From Achromobacter sp. MFA1 R4 (lineage in GTDB: Bacteria > Pseudomonadota > Gammaproteobacteria > Burkholderiales > Burkholderiaceae_B): a stretch of DNA of 64,000 nt. A model generated the notes under the pieces. It saw only the letters and a list, made by a program, of their open reading frames with translations. It searched no databases and had not been told where the DNA came from. Shown here in pieces: positions 56,195 to 63,719 of this stretch. The position numbers were made by a program, and so were the translations under genes. The stretch spans positions 1,922,001 to 1,986,000 of the forward strand of contig NZ_LT707065.1 of NCBI RefSeq assembly GCF_900156745.1, given 5' to 3'. Numbering within the stretch: the first letter of the stretch is position 1; every line of letters starts with the position of its first letter.

Positions 56195-56928
56195 AAGAAC
56201 GCTCTATCGATGATCTGACGCGTAATGCGTATGTGGATGGACAGTTGGATCCGTCGCAGTTGCAGGAGCTGCAGGCGTATTTGCGGGCACATCCTGATGA
56301 GGCGCAGGAGCTGGAGGCGTGGCGGCGGGATGCGCAGCGGCTGCGGGAAGGGGCTAGCGGGGATAGTTTGGCGGGTAATCCTGCGTTGGATCCTGCTGCG
56401 GTGCGCGCGGGGCTTAGAGTTCGTACGCGGCGGCGGATGGTGATGGCGGCGAGCCTGGTTGTGGCGGTGGCGATTGGCGGCGTTACGGGGTGGAGTGTTC
56501 GCGATACGGCCATGGCGAATCGGGTGTTGCCGATGCAGGATGCGATGCAGGCTTATCGGTTGTTTGCGTCAGCGGATGCGCCGCAGCCGGATGTGCGTGC
56601 GGATGCTGGGGATTTGCAGGGGTGGTTGGATGCGTATTTTGCGCATGCGGAGCGGTTGCCTAATTTGAGCGATAGCGGGTTTAGGCCGGTTGCTGCGCGT
56701 TTGTTGGCTACTGATCAGGGGCCGGCGGCGCTTGTTATCTACGAGAACGCGGGGCAGCGCGCTACGTTTTATATCCGGCCGCCTGGGCCGGGCGGGCAGT
56801 TTCTGGCGCAAGGGAGCCGGAGGGATGGGGAGCTGGTGGCGCGGTATTGGTCGGGGCAGGGGTACAACTATGCGTTGGTGACGGCGGGGGATGGGCGCGG
56901 TCAGAACGTGCAGATGGGTGAATCGTGA
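56191..56928 (+). CDS. Membrane anti-sigma factor
   Basis: A 245-aa protein: an N-terminal zinc-less anti-sigma-like helical region (DDLTRNAYVDGQLDPSQLQE), one transmembrane helix (MVMAASLVVAVAIGGVTGWS, about residues 83-102) and a periplasmic domain (APQPDVRADAGDLQGWLDAY onward). It would hold the sigma factor at the membrane until an envelope signal, probably oxidative, releases it. Codon use is strikingly G/T-rich (GCG, GAT, TTG, CGG) compared with the sigma gene 4 bases away. Confidence 0.88.
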   Translation: MKERSIDDLTRNAYVDGQLDPSQLQELQAYLRAHPDEAQELEAWRRDAQRLREGASGDSLAGNPALDPAAVRAGLRVRTRRRMVMAASLVVAVAIGGVTGWSVRDTAMANRVLPMQDAMQAYRLFASADAPQPDVRADAGDLQGWLDAYFAHAERLPNLSDSGFRPVAARLLATDQGPAALVIYENAGQRATFYIRPPGPGGQFLAQGSRRDGELVARYWSGQGYNYALVTAGDGRGQNVQMGES

Positions 56929-56980
56929 CGCCTCGGAGAGTGTGCCGCCACAGATCGTGCACGTTTTCGTCGAAATCTAA

Positions 56981-57026
56981 CGGCTCGGGCCTGTCGCACA
57001 TCGCGGCAGGCCCGAGCCGCTTTTGC
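56981..57026. terminator. Bidirectional terminator between anti-sigma and the small C4-controlled gene
   Basis: A 13-bp perfect stem (CGGCTCGGGCCTG 56981-56993/complement 57007-57019) is followed by CTTTTG on the plus strand and TTAGATTT on the minus strand. Confidence 0.85.
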
Positions 57027-57028
57027 GC

Positions 57029-57361
57029 CTATTGAATCGACGCGGGCGCGTCATGCGTGGGATCGGCGCAATCGGCATCTTGTCCGCACGCTCGTGCCGT
57101 TTCTAGCATGGCCTCAGTCATGACGCCCATATGCTCACACAATCCTTCCACGCCGCCCAACAACGCGGCAACGGTCCATGCGTCCAGCGGCTGCGCGCCG
57201 GTTGCGTCTGGTTCCGAGGCGCTGTTGCCGACGAGGCGAGCGATCGACGCGATGGCGTAGCGGGCGCGGTCGATGTTGTAGAGGTGAGAGAGGGGAACCA
57301 GGCCAAGTTCGGGATTGGTGTCGACGAACCAGGGGTCTTGGGTTAGGGAGTGCTGCGTCAT
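57029..57361 (-). CDS. Small DUF3077/DUF6124-like hypothetical protein
   Basis: A 110-aa acidic, helical, soluble protein (begins MTQHSLTQDPWFVDTNPELG; GGVEGLCEHMGVMTEAMLET helix). The layout resembles short DUF3077/DUF6124-type proteins, but the family is uncertain. SD AGGAG (57373-57369) lies 7 nt before ATG 57361 and is embedded in the regulatory sequence GCTATAGGA. The gene is preceded by a structured leader of about 240 nt that probably controls its translation. Confidence 0.65.
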   Translation of the reverse strand: MTQHSLTQDPWFVDTNPELGLVPLSHLYNIDRARYAIASIARLVGNSASEPDATGAQPLDAWTVAALLGGVEGLCEHMGVMTEAMLETARACGQDADCADPTHDAPASIQ

Positions 57362-57600
57362 GGACAATCTCCTATAGCGGCGAACAAACCCGCACCCCAC
57401 TTCCAAATGGGGAGGACGGGCACGAGTCGAGGTTGGAAGACCGGAGCTATAGGACCCGGCGTGCGCAAGCGCACCCCCGCCAAGGCCCGTCCATAGGGAC
57501 GTGCAGAGACTCGCGGGCACAAATAAGCCGCCTTAGCGGCGGCTGCCCGCCTATAGCTGACCGGCTTCCAAACCGGACTACCGTTGTTGCGGTAGTGGGG
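57362..57600 (-). ncRNA. C4-like structured antisense leader RNA
   Basis: On the minus strand the order is: sense element TTTGGAAG in a hairpin loop (57572-57565), sense element GCTATAGG (57557-57550), a double stem (GCGGGC/GCCCGC around AGCCGCC/GGCGGCT, 57513-57550), further hairpins, complement TCCTATAGC (57454-57446), complement CTTCCAA (57439-57433), a second TTTGGAAG in a CCCCA/TGGGG hairpin loop (57407-57400), and a second GCTATAGGA (57378-57370) overlapping the SD. This a-b-b'-a'-a-b logic matches phage P1 C4 antisense RNA, in which the leader-derived RNA pairs with the downstream RBS. A stem ACTACCG/CGGTAGT (57577-57596) stands at the 5' end. Confidence 0.65.
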
Positions 57601-57602
57601 GG

Positions 57603-57632
57603 AGTATACGGCAGGGAATTAAGAGGAAAACA
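57603..57632 (-). promoter_or_regulatory. Promoter for the C4-like leader and small gene
   Basis: TATACT (minus strand, 57608-57603) is a near-perfect -10. A weak -35 (GTTTTC or TTGTTT) lies 17-19 nt upstream. Transcription would start at about 57596, at the first stem of the leader. Confidence 0.5.
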
Positions 57633-57681
57633 ACGAGAATGACCGTTTTAGCTCACCGCGATGACCCACTCCACTGCCGGC

Positions 57682-57696
57682 TTTCGACCCAAAGCG
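57682..57696 (+). repeat. 15-bp direct repeat, left copy flanking the RT/ATPase island
   Basis: TTTCGACCCAAAGCG occurs here and again, in the same orientation, at 63685-63699. The surrounding bases are also partly similar (ATGACCG about 40 bases before each copy). Confidence 0.6.
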
Positions 57697-57742
57697 ACCG
57701 GTGAAAGACCCAGCAACGCTGCTCGTGTAATATTTGGAAACC

Positions 57743-57765
57743 ATTTGCTTTGAGCGCAAGCAAAT
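57743..57765 (+). promoter_or_regulatory. 8-bp perfect inverted repeat upstream of the ATPase gene
   Basis: ATTTGCTT and AAGCAAAT flank a 7-base spacer, 33 bp before ATG 57798. A TAATAT -10-like element lies just upstream (57728-57733). The dyad could be a repressor operator or a hairpin at the transcript start. Confidence 0.5.
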
Positions 57766-57797
57766 CGGCGAACAGTATGGCTGAACCAGGGAGGCAT

Positions 57798-60700
57798 ATG
57801 ACCGATATCGAGCCATCGTCGCGGGACATTCATTTGCTAACTATTGACACCTTGCTTGCTGATCTCATTTGCGGCCGCGCAGTGGGTATTGGTGGCGGTG
57901 ACACACTCGCGATGTCCTCCGATGACGCCCGCGCAGTCCTCGACTGGTACCGGCAGAATCGCGGCAAGTGGCAGGCGAATTTGTCGGCCAGTGATGCCGA
58001 GGCAGTCATAGATAGAATTGGCACTCCGCCGCCAACGACGGAAGCAACGGCCGAGCCAGTCGGCGCCCGCGCTGTCAAGGTATTACGCCTCGTGAAGGTG
58101 GAGGCGCACCGTTTCGCGGGGTTACATGCTTATGGCGAAGCGAGTGCGCCGCCAGCGTCTTTCGTCTTCAAACCGGAAAAGCCCGTAACGCTGCTGGAAG
58201 GCGTGAATGGTTCGGGTAAGACATCGATCGCCAATGCAATTGTCTGGTGTTTAACTGGTCACCTTATCCGGTCTCAGCGGCCGCCGGAGGAAGGGCCAGC
58301 GGAGTTTGTCTGCGAAATTGCTCGAGACGATGGAACAGACACATCACATCCCATTTCGGCGGTCACACCATTACCGACCAAATCGGCCGAGCTACCTGCG
58401 GCAGGCCAGCCGATCCCCGCAGATAGCTGGGTCGAAGTGACACTCTGCGATTTGAGCGGCACATTATTGCCGCCATTGCGTCGCTCACAGACCCGTACAG
58501 CTCGCGGCAAGATCAACGAAACCCCTCCGGATTTAGAAGCTACAGGGATTGATCCGATTGGATGGCGAATCGCCACGACTATGCCGGCGTTGCTTCCATT
58601 CCTTTCGATCGGTTCAACCTCACAGTTGGGCGAGGCAGTAGCGCGGCTAACCGGCTTAGCAGATCTTGTAGATCTGGCCCGACACGCGGAAAAGATGGCA
58701 GCCCGTCTTGGAAAAATCGAGGCCGCCACGCTTGAGAAACAAAGGCTGGAGATCGCGGGCCGCTATCAACAAACAGTCGACGACCTCGCAGCAATTCTCT
58801 CCGAAACACCAATTATCGCGTTCGAAGGCGAACCGCCGGCAGTAGACGCTGAAGGGGCTAAAAAGCGAGTCGCCGAAATAGCGCAGCATTTTGTTGAAGT
58901 TAAAGCGAAGGCGCTTAGCGAAGCGCAAGAGGTGCTTGGAACAGGGTTCGATCCGGAAAATAAGCAGGCTCGCGACGATTTGGAGGCGAGCACTCGCCCG
59001 GCAATCGAAGGACTAAAAACGATGGGCGGCCTACCATCGATTGGCCGCCTCTCCGCGCTAAAAGTGGACGCTGTCGAGGCCGCCACCGTCGTCGCATTGC
59101 TGGCGCAGATTGAGGCTGAAGCGGAGACTTTGTCGACGCTCGCTGCCGATCCCGATCGTGCGCGTCGTGCGCAACTCTATGCCAAGGTGTCCGAGTGGAT
59201 GCATGACCATGGTCATGTTGACGACGGCATTTGCCCCGTTTGCATCGGCCAACTGGGGGGCGTGTGCGATCCAGTGACGGGTGCGCTCGTTACCGACCAT
59301 CTCACGGCAGCAGCACGTGACCGTGGGGTGATTTCCCGGACCATTGCGGAATGGTCGGCGTATTGGTGCGGGCGTCTCCTTCAGGAACTTCCTCCGGCGA
59401 TAAGTGCCGAAGTGCGCAAGGATCTGCCCAGTTCTCCTGCCGCGCTGCTCCGAACAGGTTTGGCTGATGATCTTTTCGCAACAGAACCATTCCGCGGCAC
59501 CTTGGCAGCGTTGCGCACAGATGCTGTCGCCCTGATTGATGCAAGACTCCTCTCACTTCCGGAGTTTGTAGAGCCGTCGGCGCCATCTCTGCCGTCTGCA
59601 TTGCAGGCCGCCTCCGTTCAACTGCAACAAATGATCGGTCGCACTGCGCGGGCGTTAGCCTTTGCCGAGTGGCGGGAGCGGAACGGAAGCGCGCTGACAG
59701 CCGTTGTGCATTCGGTGCGACGCGGCGACGACGGAGATGCAGAGGTAGGGCGTGCAATCGGCAGACGGTTGAGCGCGCTTCTTACAATCGTGGAAGGTGT
59801 CGCACCGCTGAACTTGGCGAGCGAACAGATTCGCCGTATGGAGGTGGCACGCAAAGAGCATGAGGCAAAGACAGAACGTATTGCCGCATGTGGGCGAGCG
59901 GTAATCGCGCTCAATCTTCTGGTTCCGCTCGGTCATTTAGCACAGGTGCAGGTCGACACGCTACGCCGCAAGCTTCATAGCAGGTCAGAGTATTGGCGCC
60001 GCGCGATCTATCGCAATGCCACGACTTTTGCGCCCGACCTTACGGGCACGGATATGAACGCGCGCGGTGTGCTGGACCTCAAGGTTGGCCGGGATGGGGT
60101 CACGGCGTCAGCACAGCACATCTCTAACGCTTCAGCCCTGCGTGGCGCCCTGTTCGGCTTCTTTCTTGCGTTTAGGGAGCACGTGCTATCAAAGCGCGGC
60201 GGACTTTCACTGCTCATTCTCGATGATCCCCAGGAACTTCTCGATCACGACAACCGCCAAAGGCTGGCGCATGGGCTTGCTGCAGTCGCCCAGGCCGGCG
60301 CTCAATTGCTCGTCACCACGCACGATCGTCGTTTCGCCCGTTCGCTCGTTGCGGAGAACCGCGCGTCTGATCGTGTTCAACATCTTTCGGTTCATGCGGT
60401 CAATAGCGTCCATCCAACCCTGAGCCTGTCGCCAACTGTAGAGGAAGTTGACCGGCGCCGGCAAGCCTTCGTCGGCGACGTTGATTCAGCGGCCGCAGCG
60501 CAGGATTATGCATCAGACCTCCGCATATTTATTGAGGGACGACTGAGCGATTTGTTCGATGATTTGGCAGAGCCGGCCCACGCGACATCGACACAGGCGC
60601 TCACACTATTCCCATTGCTTGATCGACTGCGCGCGCTCATAAGCGACGGGAAGGGGGAATTATTCTCCAATCCGATATTGCGGCGTTTCGTTGACGACCC

Positions 60701-61715
60701 TGGGCTAGTCAATGGTGCGGCGCCGAGGCGTATTCTCAATAAAGCCCATCACAATGAACGGGCATCCATAACATATGTCGATGTCAAGGACGTCGAATCA
60801 GACTTCGTTCGTCTACGAATTGGGATCGAGAAAGTTCATGAGCAATTCCGGCTGCACCGTTGGCGGGAACCGCAGGCGCCTATGAACGCCTCTGAATCTA
60901 ATGTCGTTGGGCTGTCGATGATGATGCGGCCGACATTTTCGGTGCCGATCTGTCCTGACATTGCGGCCTTCTCTCGCTCAGTCTCGTCAGCCGGTTCGCA
61001 GGACTTTGCCGCCGAACAGGTCAGCGGAGAATGGTTCGACGGAAAGGCGCTATTTTACGTTCGCGGTGAGACACTGGGTTTTGCAATTCCGTCGGGCTCC
61101 GTTGCTATTGTGGAGGCTGAGCCCTATCCCGGTCGCGACAGAAATCTGGTAATTGCACGGCATCAAGGTAACGTGCTTGCGCGTCGGCTACTTAAGGCGT
61201 CGGGGGCACAGGGAATATCACTCGCCGCGCAAGCGCCTGATCCTCGAACTCCGCGCCCGACGTTGACTTACGACGAAAGCAAAGTTCGGCTGTTCCGCAT
61301 CGTCGGTGCCATATTCACCGATATGGCACCGCCATCGGGTGGTGGCGAAGCGACAGCGATTGACACAGTACAGGAACTTGGCCGGATCGAGGTCGCATAT
61401 CGTGTGCGTGAGGAAAGTGCGGTGCCTCTCGCACTACCTGGTCAGATCATTCTTGGCGGTGCCGAACTGACGCCAAGCGAACTCGATACGTGGGAAGGCA
61501 AACTCGTCGCCGTTTCGCTTGCGGATGGGAGCAGCATCTTTAAGCGTGTTGGCGCGCGCCTTCCCGGTGGCCTTGCGCACATTCGCCAGTTCGAGACCAT
61601 CGGTGGTCTTGGGGCCTCGATGGTAGTCGCAACGGAGGTGTTGGACACGGCCACCAACGTCCCCGTGATGGTTTCCGCCCGACGGATTCTGGGAGTGCTC
61701 TATGAACAAGCATAA
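57798..61715 (+). CDS. Rad50/SMC-like ATPase with tandem C-terminal LexA/S24-like modules
   Basis: About 1305 aa; family not recognised as named. After ~110 residues without motif, an SMC/RecF-type half-domain starts (VLRLVKVEAHRFAGLHAYGE) with Walker A GVNGSGKTS (135-143). A long helical middle holds a zinc-hook-like CPVC (C479, C482). The second half-domain has a degenerate signature (SNASALRGALFGFFLAF), Walker B LLILDDP (D809, D810) and H-loop TTHD (H842). The C-terminus has two S24/LexA-like segments: FYVRGETLGFAIPSGSVAIV to LARRLL (T1092, R1129, dyad positions substituted) and YRVREESAVPLALPGQIILG to IFKRV (S1207, K1249, dyad possibly intact). ATG 57798 follows GGGAGG; ATG 57777 and TTG 57750 are alternatives. 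It is followed 39 nt later by a reverse transcriptase gene. Lower GC and mixed codons indicate transfer. Confidence 0.85.
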   Translation: MTDIEPSSRDIHLLTIDTLLADLICGRAVGIGGGDTLAMSSDDARAVLDWYRQNRGKWQANLSASDAEAVIDRIGTPPPTTEATAEPVGARAVKVLRLVKVEAHRFAGLHAYGEASAPPASFVFKPEKPVTLLEGVNGSGKTSIANAIVWCLTGHLIRSQRPPEEGPAEFVCEIARDDGTDTSHPISAVTPLPTKSAELPAAGQPIPADSWVEVTLCDLSGTLLPPLRRSQTRTARGKINETPPDLEATGIDPIGWRIATTMPALLPFLSIGSTSQLGEAVARLTGLADLVDLARHAEKMAARLGKIEAATLEKQRLEIAGRYQQTVDDLAAILSETPIIAFEGEPPAVDAEGAKKRVAEIAQHFVEVKAKALSEAQEVLGTGFDPENKQARDDLEASTRPAIEGLKTMGGLPSIGRLSALKVDAVEAATVVALLAQIEAEAETLSTLAADPDRARRAQLYAKVSEWMHDHGHVDDGICPVCIGQLGGVCDPVTGALVTDHLTAAARDRGVISRTIAEWSAYWCGRLLQELPPAISAEVRKDLPSSPAALLRTGLADDLFATEPFRGTLAALRTDAVALIDARLLSLPEFVEPSAPSLPSALQAASVQLQQMIGRTARALAFAEWRERNGSALTAVVHSVRRGDDGDAEVGRAIGRRLSALLTIVEGVAPLNLASEQIRRMEVARKEHEAKTERIAACGRAVIALNLLVPLGHLAQVQVDTLRRKLHSRSEYWRRAIYRNATTFAPDLTGTDMNARGVLDLKVGRDGVTASAQHISNASALRGALFGFFLAFREHVLSKRGGLSLLILDDPQELLDHDNRQRLAHGLAAVAQAGAQLLVTTHDRRFARSLVAENRASDRVQHLSVHAVNSVHPTLSLSPTVEEVDRRRQAFVGDVDSAAAAQDYASDLRIFIEGRLSDLFDDLAEPAHATSTQALTLFPLLDRLRALISDGKGELFSNPILRRFVDDPGLVNGAAPRRILNKAHHNERASITYVDVKDVESDFVRLRIGIEKVHEQFRLHRWREPQAPMNASESNVVGLSMMMRPTFSVPICPDIAAFSRSVSSAGSQDFAAEQVSGEWFDGKALFYVRGETLGFAIPSGSVAIVEAEPYPGRDRNLVIARHQGNVLARRLLKASGAQGISLAAQAPDPRTPRPTLTYDESKVRLFRIVGAIFTDMAPPSGGGEATAIDTVQELGRIEVAYRVREESAVPLALPGQIILGGAELTPSELDTWEGKLVAVSLADGSSIFKRVGARLPGGLAHIRQFETIGGLGASMVVATEVLDTATNVPVMVSARRILGVLYEQA

Positions 61716-61754
61716 AGACCGATGAGTGGTATCAAATGAACTGGACAGAATGAA

Positions 61755-63428
61755 ATGGACCGAATCGAAAGACTCCTGAGGTTGGGCTACCTGCCGTCCC
61801 AGTTGCCGCCGGCGTTCAAGTCGGGCGACCTGGCGTTACACCATGCAAATTTGTACGCTGCATGGGCCGCTATGCCTTCTAAGTCTCGTGTTCCGGCGTC
61901 TCCAAGATCAAAGTCAGAACTGTTCAGTGTCGCGCGCGCTGGCCATCAACGCCGGGCGACGGGCTTACCAAACCCGATTGCTCAGACCTTCCTGAGCAAG
62001 GCCGTCGTCGACAACTGGGCCAGCATCGTTTTGAATTTTCGCCGTTCCAAAATTAGTGCAAGCCATCCCCGATTTCGACGCGACTCCAATCGAGCAGCAA
62101 GCTTGCCGCCCATGCAAACTCTGTACGAGAGACGTTTGTTACAAGGCGCCGGATATCGCTACGTCCTTCGAACTGACATCTCACGATTCTTTCCCACTAT
62201 CTACACGCACTCGATTCCTTGGGCGTTGCATGGAAAGGCAGCAAGCAAAAGGAATACTGGACCTACTCCGAAATTTTTCGGCAACCTGTTGGACCTCGCC
62301 ACTCGTCAAAGCCAGGATGGTCAGACATTCGGGCTATCGATCGGTCCGGATACTTCGCACATCATTGCCGAATGCATCGCCACGTCGATCGACGTCGACC
62401 TAGAACGCAAGCTGAAGGGCAAACTCGCCGGTTTTCGTTACGTCGACGACTACTACCTATTTTTTGAAACGCAGGACGATGCAGAGAAGGCACTCGCTGC
62501 CTTGGTACGGTGCCTTAGGGATTTCGAACTGCAAATAAACTTCGAAAAGACCCGTATATGCCGCATCGACGAACTGGAAGAGGATTCCTGGACACACGCA
62601 CTTCGCAGCATCGCCATCTCGTCCAGCGGTCAGCGGCAGCGTTCGGACATCAACCACTACTTTGAACTGGCGCGTGATCTCGCGAAGCGACATGCAACCG
62701 ATGGCGTCATGGTCTACGCTCTGCGCCGCGTCGGCTCAGTGATTCTTCGGTTGGAGAATTGGGACGCTTTTGAAGCGCAACTTTGTCTGGTTGCTGCTGC
62801 CCATCCTGTTACTCTCCAGTCGATCGCAAGACTCCTTTCCACATATTCAAGGTTGGGATTCCCAATCAGCAAGCAACGCGTGTCGCGCCTCATCAACTCG
62901 CTCATAGCAGAGCATGCCCCACTTGAGCACCATAGCGAGGTCGCATGGTGCCTGTGGATCTGCAAGGAGCTTAGCTTGGAAATCACAGGTGCGAACGTCG
63001 ACTCGGTCGCGGCAATGGAATCTTCGATCTGCGCGCTGATCTTGCTGGACCTTGACGCAGCTGGGGCTCTACCTAAAACGCTTGCGCACTCTCGCTGGAG
63101 GCCATTCGAGACATCGAGCGCACTCTGGGAGGAGCAGTGGATGCTCAGCTATGAGGCGGGGGTGAGAGGCTGGGGAGGCATGTCCGACACGCATATCAAG
63201 GCGGACCCGTATTTTGATGAGCTGCGCAAGCTTCAGGTTCGCTTCTACGATACGGGTGCATTGATAACTCCGCTCATTACCCCTAAGTCGAATGCACTGG
63301 AGCGCCACAATTTCAATTCGATCGCCCAGCTGTTAGACCTCGAAGATCTTGACGACGTGTTCGAGTATGAGGACGAAGAAGATGCATATGGAAGCCCAAT
63401 CGAAAAGGAGGATGAAGACGATTTCTGA
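61755..63428 (+). CDS. Reverse transcriptase, Abi/unknown-group (UG, defence-associated) type
   Basis: A 557-aa RNA-directed DNA polymerase. RT motifs: YRYVLRTDISRFFPTIYTHS (about 135-153, first catalytic Asp), GLSIGPDTSHIIAEC (193-207), the YVDD box in FRYVDDYYLFF (227-237) and LQINFEKTRI (259-268). There is no maturase or endonuclease domain, so it is not a group II intron RT. The C-terminal ~260 residues look alpha-helical, as in AbiA/AbiK/UG RTs, and end in an acidic tail (EYEDEEDAYGSPIEKEDEDD). No retron msr/msd was found. ATG 61755 lies 39 nt after the ATPase stop, with several overlapping ATGs between. I cannot assign the DRT/UG number. An anti-phage role is likely by family. Confidence 0.88.
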   Translation: MDRIERLLRLGYLPSQLPPAFKSGDLALHHANLYAAWAAMPSKSRVPASPRSKSELFSVARAGHQRRATGLPNPIAQTFLSKAVVDNWASIVLNFRRSKISASHPRFRRDSNRAASLPPMQTLYERRLLQGAGYRYVLRTDISRFFPTIYTHSIPWALHGKAASKRNTGPTPKFFGNLLDLATRQSQDGQTFGLSIGPDTSHIIAECIATSIDVDLERKLKGKLAGFRYVDDYYLFFETQDDAEKALAALVRCLRDFELQINFEKTRICRIDELEEDSWTHALRSIAISSSGQRQRSDINHYFELARDLAKRHATDGVMVYALRRVGSVILRLENWDAFEAQLCLVAAAHPVTLQSIARLLSTYSRLGFPISKQRVSRLINSLIAEHAPLEHHSEVAWCLWICKELSLEITGANVDSVAAMESSICALILLDLDAAGALPKTLAHSRWRPFETSSALWEEQWMLSYEAGVRGWGGMSDTHIKADPYFDELRKLQVRFYDTGALITPLITPKSNALERHNFNSIAQLLDLEDLDDVFEYEDEEDAYGSPIEKEDEDDF

Positions 63429-63719
63429 ACCGGCTTGGCCCTAGTGACCAGCATTTGGAAATCGGAGGTCATCTTCGTTAGAGTCCCTGCTCATTGATCG
63501 TTTAAATTGACGCGAAATGTCCAGCCATTTGGGGTAGCAACCATTGTTCTTCGAGAGCCACGGCTTGATTTCCGAAGCAGACCATCAGAGGGATTCTGAA
63601 CAGGACCATCCAGCCTGAAGCGGGCATTCAGGCAAACTTTCCAGATGACCGCTTCGGCCGGGCGCGGTCAGCGACGACGGGCAGTTTCGACCCAAAGCGG
63701 ACTGTTGAGAATCGAAAAG
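63429..63719. other. Region downstream of the RT gene, with a hairpin
   Basis: No gene is seen. A 7-bp stem GCCTGAA/TTCAGGC with a 7-base loop lies at 63613-63633, and the right copy of the direct repeat at 63685-63699. It could hold a terminator or a non-coding RNA for the RT, but no T-run follows the stem. Confidence 0.35.
63685..63699 (+). repeat. 15-bp direct repeat, right copy flanking the RT/ATPase island
   Basis: TTTCGACCCAAAGCG is identical to 57682-57696, same orientation. The two copies enclose the ATPase and RT genes and are about 6.0 kb apart. Confidence 0.6.

Noticed and set aside
57362..57600. tRNA or tmRNA-like gene in the structured leader
   Set aside because: Several stems are present but no cloverleaf, T-loop or CCA end; the repeated complementary elements are better explained by a C4-like RNA.
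60950..61200. First S24-like segment as an active peptidase
   Set aside because: Thr1092 and Arg1129 occupy the Ser and Lys positions; only the second segment has Ser and Lys.
57798..61715. ATPase as genuine Rad50/SbcC of recombination
   Set aside because: The size and hook motif fit loosely, but there is no SbcD/Mre11 neighbour, the signature is degenerate and S24-like modules follow the ATPase. It is also in foreign-looking DNA next to an RT.
61755..63428. RT as a group II intron maturase or retron RT
   Set aside because: No maturase or endonuclease domain, no domain V/VI intron RNA, and no msr/msd-like structure seen near the gene; the motifs and helical C-terminus fit Abi/UG RTs better.
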